Assembly: GCA_049423065.1 (NCBI GenBank)
Contig: JBMSQB010000104.1
Location: 1 to 12,766 of the forward strand
From: SYIM01 sp041182885
GTDB taxonomy: Bacteria > Pseudomonadota > Gammaproteobacteria > Burkholderiales > Burkholderiaceae_E
Length of the DNA: 12,766 nt
Reading direction: 5' to 3'
The notes below the pieces were generated by a model. It did no database searches, was not told the origin of the DNA, and saw only the letters and a program-made list of their open reading frames with translations. This document shows positions 7,185 to 12,748 of this stretch, one piece after another; the stretch's first letter is position 1; every line of letters starts with the position of its first letter. Both the position numbers and the translations under genes were made by a program.

Positions 7185-7973
7185 TCAGTGCTGGGCAGCC
7201 GTGGCCTCATGGGCGTGCTCGATGCTTTCGCGAAGCACGCGGACCAGTTCCCGAAAACGCGGGGCGTCTTCGATGTCGGGGCTGCGCGGGCGGGGAAAGT
7301 CGATTGCGAGGTCAAGCGTGATGGTTGAGGGGCGACCGCTCATCACCAGTACGCGATCCGACAGATACACCGCTTCACGAATGCTGTGGGTCACAAACAG
7401 AACGGTCTTGTTGTAGGTTTCCAGCATTTCGGCAAGCACGATGTTCATCTGGTCGCGAGTGATTGCATCGAGTGCGCTGAAAGGCTCGTCCATGAGCAAC
7501 ACCGGCGGGTCGTGGATCAGTGCGCGGCAGATCGCCACGCGCTGTCGCATGCCGCCCGACAGTTCGTGCGGTTTCTTGCGCTCGAAGCCGCGCAAGCCCA
7601 CCCGTGCGATCAACTCGAGGGCGCGCGCTTCGTAGTCGGCGCGCGGCCGCTTCAGGATGTCGATTGGAAACAGTACGTTGTCGATGACCGACTTCCAGGG
7701 CAGAAGCGTGGCGTCCTGGAAGATGATGCCGTTGTCGCTGCGCGGTCCCTCAATGGCTTGCCCCTTGAAGCGCAGGCCACCGGCACTGGGCTGCTCCAGG
7801 CCGGCGACCATCATCAGGAGCGTGCTCTTGCCGCATCCGCTGGGACCCAGCAGCGATACGAACTCGCCTTGTCGGACATCGAAACTGGCCTGGGCAACGG
7901 CGTGAACCGGTCCCGTCCGCGTGCGATAGGTCTTGCCGACCTGGTCAAGCTGAATGAAAGCCGCCTCGGTCAT
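7185..7973 (-). CDS. ABC transporter ATP-binding protein (SsuB/TauB/NrtD type)
   Basis: This 262-residue ATPase powers uptake through the neighbouring permease. All motifs are intact: Walker A GPSGCGKST (43-51), Q-loop FQDATLLPW (Gln86), signature LSGGM (138-142), Walker B VLLMDEPFSALD (158-169) and H-loop FVTHS (His196). FQDATLLPW is characteristic of the nitrate/sulfonate/taurine subgroup. I chose the ATG at 7971-7973 because it gives the normal N-terminus (MTEAAFIQLDQVGKTY) and lies 1 bp after the binding-protein stop; an in-frame extension to 8105 would run back into that gene. No strong Shine-Dalgarno sequence is seen, which fits translation coupled to the binding protein. Confidence 0.95.
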   Translation of the reverse strand: MTEAAFIQLDQVGKTYRTRTGPVHAVAQASFDVRQGEFVSLLGPSGCGKSTLLMMVAGLEQPSAGGLRFKGQAIEGPRSDNGIIFQDATLLPWKSVIDNVLFPIDILKRPRADYEARALELIARVGLRGFERKKPHELSGGMRQRVAICRALIHDPPVLLMDEPFSALDAITRDQMNIVLAEMLETYNKTVLFVTHSIREAVYLSDRVLVMSGRPSTITLDLAIDFPRPRSPDIEDAPRFRELVRVLRESIEHAHEATAAQH

Positions 7974-7974
7974 G

Positions 7975-9063
7975 TCAGCTGACGTATTTGCGGAACGGCT
8001 CGATGTTCTTTCTGACGGTGGCCTGTTCGGCGTCGGAGAGCTTGAGTTTGCCTGCGAACCGGTTGGTGAAGAGCTTGTCGATATCCGGTGGCGTGACATT
8101 GCCACTGACGGCGTACTTCAGGATCAGGTCGGCCTGGGTGCGGATCTTGCCCATGTCGACATAGCCAAACCCGTTGTTGATGACCTCCGGGCAGAAGTTG
8201 TGCAGGTTGGACAACCCCAGACCGATGCGCACAAACTCCTTTGACGTGGCGGTCATGGCCACCTCTTCATTGGCCTTCAGGAAGATGGAGAGCGCCTCAT
8301 CGGGGTTGGTCATGGCGAACTTGATGGCGTCCATGGCACCTGCGACCAGCGCTTCCACCATCGAGGGCTCATTCTGAAGGCGCGAGGCCTGGGTGATGAG
8401 CGACTGGCCGTAGAACTCGATACCGGCCTGCTTGAAGGTGAGAAAGCGCAGATTGGCGCCGTTGGAGGACAGCGCAGGAATGGTGCTGGAACCGAATGCC
8501 GACACGCCATCAACGAGCTTTTCGATGAGTGACCGGTCGCGCACCTTGCCATCGAGCTGCACCAGATTGACTTTCGAAAGGTCGAAACCCGCCTTTTGCG
8601 CATAGAGGCTGAGAAACGGGTACTCGCCCGAGGTGACGCTCGCGCCGATTTTTCGGCCCTCGAGGTCTTTTGGAGTCTTGATCGGGGAGTCGGCGAGGAC
8701 GCCGACTCCCATTACCGCGTCATAGTTGATCTGACCGATGGAGACCAGCGGCAGCCCGCGGGCGGCCTGCTGAACCACGACCGGGGTGGCGGTCATGCCG
8801 AACATGAAGGTGCCGGTGCCCACCGCCTGGGCGGCTGCGCCTGAACCGGACCCGCGCGCGACCGATACATCGAGTCCGTACTTTTTCCAGAACCCGCGAT
8901 CGCGTGCCACATAGGCGAAAAGGTTCGGGCCCTCCGGCGTCCAGGAGGTGGTGAAAGTGACCTTGGTCGGCCCCTGTCCGATGGCGGGAAACGCAATCGT
9001 CGACGCGCCTGCGAGTGCGGACTGGATGACCGTGCGGCGGCTGATACGCGGAGTCGCTTTCAT
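7975..9063 (-). CDS. ABC transporter substrate-binding protein (NMT1/THI5-like) with twin-arginine signal
   Basis: The periplasmic receptor of the adjacent ABC importer, 362 residues. The N-terminus carries SRRTVIQ (residues 8-14) followed by a hydrophobic stretch and a likely cleavage site near AIGQG (about 27-31), consistent with Tat export. The mature part shows the NMT1/THI5-like pattern: FTTSWTPEGPNLFAYVARDRGF early on, GSGAAAQAVGTG near the first lobe, then DLEGRKIGASV. Such proteins bind small organic ligands including sulfonates, taurine, aromatic acids and pyrimidine precursors; the ligand here is not known. It is the first gene of the nine-gene minus-strand operon, with AAGGGA upstream of the ATG, and faces the GntR gene across 161 bp. 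Its ligand should reveal the pathway's substrate. Confidence 0.93.
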   Translation of the reverse strand: MKATPRISRRTVIQSALAGASTIAFPAIGQGPTKVTFTTSWTPEGPNLFAYVARDRGFWKKYGLDVSVARGSGSGAAAQAVGTGTFMFGMTATPVVVQQAARGLPLVSIGQINYDAVMGVGVLADSPIKTPKDLEGRKIGASVTSGEYPFLSLYAQKAGFDLSKVNLVQLDGKVRDRSLIEKLVDGVSAFGSSTIPALSSNGANLRFLTFKQAGIEFYGQSLITQASRLQNEPSMVEALVAGAMDAIKFAMTNPDEALSIFLKANEEVAMTATSKEFVRIGLGLSNLHNFCPEVINNGFGYVDMGKIRTQADLILKYAVSGNVTPPDIDKLFTNRFAGKLKLSDAEQATVRKNIEPFRKYVS

Positions 9064-9224
9064 GATGAGTCCCTTCAGTGAATGCGCCTTCAGAGGGGCG
9101 GTTGGGGTGGCCGGAGTGGATGCCGGGCGATGGTTCGAAACGGGTCAAACAGCGCCAGCGACATTTGGTATACAAAGTTATACTTCCTGCATACACGATA
9201 GCTTTTTACAGGCGCACAACGACG
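9064..9224. promoter_or_regulatory. Divergent control region between the ABC operon and the GntR gene
   Basis: 161 bp separate the minus-strand binding-protein gene from the plus-strand regulator. The right half (about 9160-9210) is distinctly AT-rich against the GC-rich surroundings and contains the TATAC-type repeats described separately. Promoters for both directions should lie here. I could not fix convincing -35/-10 pairs: TTGGTA (9165-9170) with TGCATA 17 bp later is the best plus-strand candidate but weak, and TATAAC is seen on the minus strand without a good -35. Confidence 0.7.
9164..9196. promoter_or_regulatory. Probable GntR/FadR-type operator: phased TATAC repeats
   Basis: The centre GTATAC (9168-9173) is a perfect 6-bp palindrome, flanked imperfectly as TTTGGTATACAAA. 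TATAC recurs at 9179-9183 and CATAC at 9190-9194, giving steps of 10 and 11 bp, about one helical turn each. GTATAC-type cores fit operators known for FadR/FCD-subfamily GntR regulators (general consensus TnGTnnnACnA). The position, just upstream of a regulator of this subfamily in a divergent promoter region, supports autoregulation plus control of the ABC operon. Binding itself is inferred. Confidence 0.55.
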
Positions 9225-10016
9225 ATGTCAACGATCGCAGCCAAAGCTTCCGAAACGTCGGCGCGCAAGGTGGCCAGGCGACCCGGTGGCGTCGTCAAGC
9301 GCGCTGCAGGGGTCGCCAAACGGGCGCCTTCGCTCACCAAGCGGGCCGCAGGGGGCGCCAAGCGGCCTGCCAGCCTCGCCAGCCGCCTGGCGGTCGCGCT
9401 CGAGGCCGATATCGTGTCGGGCAAGCTGCGGCCCGGCACCCGGCTGGACGAACAGGCGCTCGCGCGGCGCTTCAAGGCCTCGCGCACCCCGGTTCGCGAA
9501 GCGCTGCGGCAGCTCGAATCACGCGGCATGGTCGAAAATCGCCCGCGTCAGGGCGCGCAGGTCATGCAGCTGAGCCTCGCCTCGCTCATCGAGATGTTCG
9601 AAACCATGGCCTGGCTGGAGGCCGCGTGCGCGAGCCTCGCGGCGCGCCGGCACACCCAGGCCGATCGTGACGCGATCCACGCGGCGCACGAGGCCTGCGT
9701 GCGTGCGCAGCAATCGCTCGACCCGGAAGCTTTTTATCGCGCCAATGCGCGCTGGCACGAGGCGCTCTACGCAGCAAGCCAGAATCGCTACCTCGAGCAG
9801 GAAACGCTTCTGCTGCGCAACCGGCTGGAGCCCTATCGTCGCGCCACCACGTTTCACGAAGGGCTGATGGCGCTGTCGGTGCAGGAGCACCAGCGGATCG
9901 CAGACGCCATCTTCGCGATGGACGAATCGCGTGCCATGAGCGAAATGCGTGGCCACCTCGACACCTTGCGAAACGATGCGGTCCGCACCTACGGCGCGCT
10001 GCTGCGAGTGGACTAG
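9225..10016 (+). CDS. GntR-family transcriptional regulator, FCD (FadR/VanR-like) subfamily, with basic repeat tail
   Basis: A 263-residue DNA-binding regulator. Residues 16-50 are five basic heptads (VARRPGG, VVKRAAG, VAKRAPS, LTKRAAG, GAKRPAS), a Lys/Arg/Ala-rich tail unusual for the family, with LASRLAV merging into the winged helix-turn-helix. The wHTH spans about 51-118 (RLDEQALARRF, RTPVREALRQLESRG, GAQV). The C-terminal FCD ligand domain has His178 (ARWHEAL), His222 (QEHQRI) and His244 (MRGHLDTL) at the metal-binding positions; the Asp usually four residues before the first His is Asn174. I chose ATG 9225 because an in-frame upstream extension to 9078 covers the AT-rich operator region. 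Genes of this type usually repress adjacent catabolic genes until a carboxylate-type effector binds. Its position between the two arms makes it the likely regulator of both. Confidence 0.93.
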   Translation: MSTIAAKASETSARKVARRPGGVVKRAAGVAKRAPSLTKRAAGGAKRPASLASRLAVALEADIVSGKLRPGTRLDEQALARRFKASRTPVREALRQLESRGMVENRPRQGAQVMQLSLASLIEMFETMAWLEAACASLAARRHTQADRDAIHAAHEACVRAQQSLDPEAFYRANARWHEALYAASQNRYLEQETLLLRNRLEPYRRATTFHEGLMALSVQEHQRIADAIFAMDESRAMSEMRGHLDTLRNDAVRTYGALLRVD

Positions 10017-10124
10017 CCCGGCGATTTTTCTGCTCTCGGCCACCCGTCTTTCGCCCAGTGGCGCTCGCGCTGCGGCGCGGTCAGATTTGACGCTATCCTT
10101 CGCACTGAGGAGATCGTCTGCACC
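10017..10124 (+). promoter_or_regulatory. Spacer upstream of hpaD with possible promoter and RBS
   Basis: 108 bp separate the GntR stop from the hpaD ATG. TTGACG (10087-10092) resembles a -35 box but lacks a good -10 at normal spacing; TATCCT (10094-10099) resembles a -10 with no good -35. GAGGAG (10107-10112) is a strong Shine-Dalgarno sequence but lies 12 bases before the ATG, longer than usual. No TATAC operator copy is present. hpaD may therefore have its own promoter or be read through from the regulator gene. Confidence 0.35.
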
Positions 10125-11051
10125 ATGGGAAAACTGGCTGTTGCCGCCAAGATCACGCATGTCCCCAGCATGGTTCTCAGCGAACAGCCCGGGCCGCGCC
10201 ACGGATCACGTCAGGATGCGATCGCGGGCCATCGCGAAATCGGCCGACGCTGTCGCGAGGCGGGTGTCGACACGCTGGTGGTGTTCGATACCCACTGGCT
10301 GGTGAATGCGAATTACCACATCAACTGTGCGGCGCATTTCAAGGGCGACTACACCAGCAATGAGCTCCCGCACTTCATCAACTGGATGCATTTTGATGCG
10401 CCCGGCAACCCGGCGCTGGGACACCTTCTCGCGCGGGTCTGTAACGATTGGGGAGTGGAGACGCTTGCCCACGATCGCACCTCGCTCAATCCTGAGTACG
10501 GCACGCTGGTCCCGCTTCGCTACATGAATGCCGACCAGCATTTCCGGGTGGTGTCGGTGTCGGCGCTCTGCATGGCTCATTATCTTGACGACAGCGCGCG
10601 CCTCGGCTGGGCCATGCGCCGCGCAATCGAGGAGCACTACGACGGCACCGTCGCGTTTCTCGCAAGTGGGTCGCTGTCGCACCGCTTCGCGCAAAACGGC
10701 CTTGCGCCGGAGTATGCCTTCCGGATCTGGAGCCCGTTTCTCGAGCAGCTCGACCGGCAGGTGCTGCGCATGTGGTCGGCGCGCGAGTGGGCCGATTTCT
10801 GCGCCATGCTTCCCGACTATGCGGCCAAGGGACATGGTGAGGGATTCATGCATGACACCGCCATGCTGCTCGGGGCGCTTGGGTGGCGGGGCTACGATGG
10901 CGCGGTCGAGGTGATCACGCCTTATTTCGCCGCGAGCGGCACCGGACAGATCAATGCGCTGTTCGAGGTCACGCCGCAGACGGGCGAACACATTCCCAAT
11001 CCTCGCGCGAGCCGCGCCGAGGGCTACACCGCCGTGAGCGAAAGGCTCTGA
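10125..11051 (+). CDS. hpaD: 3,4-dihydroxyphenylacetate (homoprotocatechuate) 2,3-dioxygenase
   Basis: HpaD is a cytoplasmic Fe(II) extradiol dioxygenase of the LigB type that opens the ring of 3,4-dihydroxyphenylacetate to 5-carboxymethyl-2-hydroxymuconic semialdehyde. The 308-residue product resembles E. coli HpaD from the first residue (MGKLAVAAKITHVPSM, then DTHWLVNANYHINC and HFKGDYTSNELPHF). LigB-type metal ligands are visible as His12, His57 and Glu239 (GEGFMHD), and His186 (SGSLSHRF) is at the acid/base position. It is about 25 residues longer at the C-terminus than the E. coli enzyme. The start is fixed by the conserved N-terminus. It ends 1 bp before hpaF. A related catechol with a different side chain is possible as the real substrate, because the other hpa genes are absent from the window. 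Confidence 0.94.
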   Translation: MGKLAVAAKITHVPSMVLSEQPGPRHGSRQDAIAGHREIGRRCREAGVDTLVVFDTHWLVNANYHINCAAHFKGDYTSNELPHFINWMHFDAPGNPALGHLLARVCNDWGVETLAHDRTSLNPEYGTLVPLRYMNADQHFRVVSVSALCMAHYLDDSARLGWAMRRAIEEHYDGTVAFLASGSLSHRFAQNGLAPEYAFRIWSPFLEQLDRQVLRMWSAREWADFCAMLPDYAAKGHGEGFMHDTAMLLGALGWRGYDGAVEVITPYFAASGTGQINALFEVTPQTGEHIPNPRASRAEGYTAVSERL

Positions 11052-11052
11052 C

Positions 11053-11484
11053 ATGCCCCATCTCGTCATGCTCTACACCGGCCAGCTCGACCAGGAAGTC
11101 GAGATGGGGGCGCTCTGTCGGCAATTGGCCGACACCATGATCGCTGTCCGGGATGAGGCGGACAAGCCGGTCTTTCCGCCGGGCGGCACGCGGGTGCTGG
11201 CGTATCCGGCGCCCCACTATGCGGTGGCCGACGGCGGCGCTGCGGGGCGTGCGGCGGGCGGCACCGGCGACTATGCGTTTGTTTACCTGAACCTTCGCAT
11301 GGCGCGAGGCCGGTCCGAGGCAACCCAGCAGCGGGCCGGGCAGATGCTGCTTCAGGTGGCGCAGAATTTTTTTGCGCCAGCGATGGCGCGACGACACATC
11401 GGCATCACGCTGCAGATCGACGAGGGTGCCGAGGTGTTCGATGCCAAGCACAGCAACCTTCACCCGCTGTTTCGTTCCGCCTGA
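11053..11484 (+). CDS. hpaF: 5-carboxymethyl-2-hydroxymuconate isomerase
   Basis: HpaF isomerises 5-carboxymethyl-2-hydroxymuconate (CHM) in the homoprotocatechuate pathway. It belongs to the tautomerase superfamily, whose N-terminal proline (Pro2 here, exposed after Met removal) is the catalytic base. The product is 143 residues, longer than the roughly 126 of E. coli HpaF. Matching segments are the N-terminal MPH, DYAFVYLNLRMARGRS (73-88, compare E. coli DYAFVHMTLKIGAGRS), QRAGQMLL (93-100) and the terminal SNLHPLF. A Gly/Ala-rich insertion (about 60-71) lies before the DYAF strand. It sits 1 bp after hpaD and 10 bp before the aldolase-family gene, whose Shine-Dalgarno sequence GAGGAG overlaps the hpaF stop. 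In the standard route HpaE produces its substrate from the HpaD product; no HpaE is in the window. Confidence 0.87.
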   Translation: MPHLVMLYTGQLDQEVEMGALCRQLADTMIAVRDEADKPVFPPGGTRVLAYPAPHYAVADGGAAGRAAGGTGDYAFVYLNLRMARGRSEATQQRAGQMLLQVAQNFFAPAMARRHIGITLQIDEGAEVFDAKHSNLHPLFRSA

Positions 11485-11494
11485 GGAGTTGGCC

Positions 11495-12283
11495 ATGTTT
11501 CCTCGTCCCCAGCCGGCGGTTGCGTCGCTCGAATCGCGCGTCCATCCCGATGAATGGCAGGCGAGGCTTCAGCTCGCAGCCTGCTACCGGGTCTTCGCCA
11601 TGCTCGGCTGGACCGAGATGATCTACAACCACATCACGGTGCGCGTGCCGGACACCGCTTCGGGCGCGGAGCGGCACTTCCTGATCAATCCGTTTGGTCT
11701 GCACTACGCCGAGGTCACCGCCAGCAATCTCGTGAAAATCGACCTCGAGGGAAGGGTGCTCGATGGCTCGCCCTACAAGGTGAATCCGGCCGGTTTCGTG
11801 GTGCATGCCACGGTTCACACCGGGCTGCCCGATGCGCATTGCGTGATGCACACCCACACCACGGCCGGCGTGGCGGTGGCTTCGCTTGAGGGGGGGCTGT
11901 CGCAGAGCAATTTCTATTCGGCGCAGCTCCACGACATGGTGGCCTATCATGATTTTGAGGGCATCACCATCCATTCGGAAGAAGGGCCCCGGATGCTCGC
12001 AAGCATCGGTCGAAGGCCCGCGGTGATTCTTCGCAATCATGGGCTCCTTACCTGGGGGCACACGCTGCCGCAGGCCTTTGTCATTCTCTGGACCCTGCAG
12101 CGGGCCTGCGAGATTCAGCTCGCCACCCAGAGCATGGGTGCGCCGATTCCGGTGCCCGAGGCCATCGCCGCGCGCTGCACCCACGATGCGCTGCAATTCA
12201 ATCCCGCTCTTGGCGCTGGCGAAGATGTGTTCGAGGCCATGGTGCGGCGCGTGGACCAAATCGATCGGGGCTGGCGCTCCTGA
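11495..12283 (+). CDS. Class II aldolase/adducin family protein
   Basis: A 262-residue protein of the fuculose-phosphate-aldolase/adducin fold, normally a Zn-dependent aldolase or decarboxylase. The metal site is visible: MHTHTTAG (His119, His121) and RNHGLLTWG (His182), with Glu73 (YAEVTASNL) at the catalytic acid position. The start ATG (11495-11497) is preceded by GAGGAG (11483-11488) at 6 bp. Longer in-frame starts inside hpaF were rejected. It is the last gene of the plus-strand arm. Placed after HpaD and HpaF, it could cleave a late hydroxy-oxo acid intermediate, replacing the unrelated HpaI aldolase; many family members have no known substrate, so this is inference. Confidence 0.92.
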   Translation: MFPRPQPAVASLESRVHPDEWQARLQLAACYRVFAMLGWTEMIYNHITVRVPDTASGAERHFLINPFGLHYAEVTASNLVKIDLEGRVLDGSPYKVNPAGFVVHATVHTGLPDAHCVMHTHTTAGVAVASLEGGLSQSNFYSAQLHDMVAYHDFEGITIHSEEGPRMLASIGRRPAVILRNHGLLTWGHTLPQAFVILWTLQRACEIQLATQSMGAPIPVPEAIAARCTHDALQFNPALGAGEDVFEAMVRRVDQIDRGWRS

Positions 12284-12293
12284 GCGCGCAGCC
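12269..12293. terminator. Hairpin between convergent genes
   Basis: GGCTG+GCGCT (12269-12278) pairs with AGCGC+CAGCC (12283-12287 and 12289-12293) around a CCTG loop, with one bulged G (12288), giving a 10-bp GC-rich stem. It overlaps the stop codon of the aldolase-family gene and lies just before the end of the convergent DUF2783 gene. There is no T-tract, so it is a weak candidate, possibly Rho-assisted or bidirectional. Confidence 0.35.
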
Positions 12294-12299
12294 CGTTCG

Positions 12300-12515
12300 C
12301 TACAGCGTGAGCGTGTCGGGCGCTTGCGCCTCGGCCACCGGCGTTTCGCAGTCCCGGATCAGCCTGGAGATGAGCGCACGGTCGCCCAGATGGTGTGCGA
12401 GCGACAGGGCAAGCTTCGCAAGAAAGACGGTTTCCTGTTCTTGGCCGACACGGTCAATGGCCTCGGCGAGTTCGTCGTAAATATCTTCAAGGTCCGACTG
12501 GGGCAGGGCGGTCAA
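12300..12515 (-). CDS. DUF2783 family small protein (TTG start)
   Basis: A 71-residue acidic, soluble protein. The sequence DLEDIYDELAEAIDRVGQEQ followed by a LAKLALSLAHHLGD helix (residues 8-45) fits the DUF2783 family of small proteins, of unknown function. From memory, these are often encoded beside FAD-dependent aromatic hydroxylases of the MhpA type, which would suit the ring-cleavage genes here. The start is TTG (12513-12515) with GGAG six bases upstream. It converges with the aldolase-family gene at 16 bp. Its expected upstream partner is not seen, because a small inverted-repeat element begins 16 bp before the start codon. Alternative: an unrelated small hypothetical protein. Confidence 0.75.
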   Translation of the reverse strand: MTALPQSDLEDIYDELAEAIDRVGQEQETVFLAKLALSLAHHLGDRALISRLIRDCETPVAEAQAPDTLTL

Positions 12516-12529
12516 GGCAGACTCCGTTT
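12511..12529 (-). promoter_or_regulatory. Ribosome binding site of the DUF2783 gene (TTG start)
   Basis: The minus strand reads AACGGAGTCTGCC followed by TTG. GGAG sits 6 bases before the TTG, an ideal spacing, and no ATG or GTG competes nearby. It decides the start at 12515. The site lies between the TTAA and the gene, so the inserted element leaves it intact. Confidence 0.65.
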
Positions 12530-12531
12530 AA

Positions 12532-12549
12532 CCTAGATCCGGCAGTTGG
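12532..12549 (+). repeat. Left terminal inverted repeat (18 bp)
   Basis: The sequence is CCTAGATCCGGCAGTTGG. It is an exact reverse complement of 12749-12766, and the two copies diverge immediately inside. Confidence 0.9.
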
Positions 12550-12597
12550 GCACGTCGGAGAGGCTGACGAGGCAGGTCTGGGGCTAGGCGCGAGCCG

Positions 12598-12620
12598 CGG
12601 GTGGACTCAATGTCCACCCG
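12598..12620. repeat. Perfect 9-bp hairpin inside the terminal element
   Basis: CGGGTGGAC (12598-12606) and GTCCACCCG (12612-12620) form a perfect 9-bp stem around the loop TCAAT. No U-tract follows on either strand. It is a strong potential cruciform or RNA hairpin, located near the middle of the inverted-repeat element. Confidence 0.7.
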
Positions 12621-12748
12621 TGGCGAGCAACAACGCCCCGGGCCTGAAGCGGCAGCCGAGCAGGCGTGCAGCGTCTTCACCAAACCGGTGACTCTCGACG
12701 TGAGAGCAACCCTTTGAAAGATTGACATGTTCATGCGGATTCAAGCGG

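Noticed and set aside
7974..8105. N-terminal extension of the ABC ATPase
   Set aside because: It runs into the binding-protein gene and is a Ser-rich shadow; MTEAAFIQLDQVGKTY at 7973 is the usual ABC ATPase beginning.
9519..10202. A 227-codon minus-strand frame opposite the GntR gene
   Set aside because: It crosses the intergenic spacer and the start of hpaD, and no motif is visible.
10206..11069. A 287-codon minus-strand frame opposite hpaD
   Set aside because: hpaD matches its family along its whole length; the antisense product is low-complexity and Arg-rich.
11405..12259. A 284-codon minus-strand frame opposite the class II aldolase-family gene
   Set aside because: The sense gene has its metal site and a good ribosome binding site; the antisense frame has neither domain nor leader.
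12722..12727. Perfect TTGACA near the right end of the small element, as a possible outward promoter
   Set aside because: No -10 box is seen 16-18 bp downstream, and that position is inside the element, so a hybrid promoter with flanking DNA does not fit.
12528..12734. 68-codon minus-strand frame inside the inverted-repeat element
   Set aside because: No ribosome binding site or family likeness; it ends in the TTAA flank and probably reflects chance coding potential.
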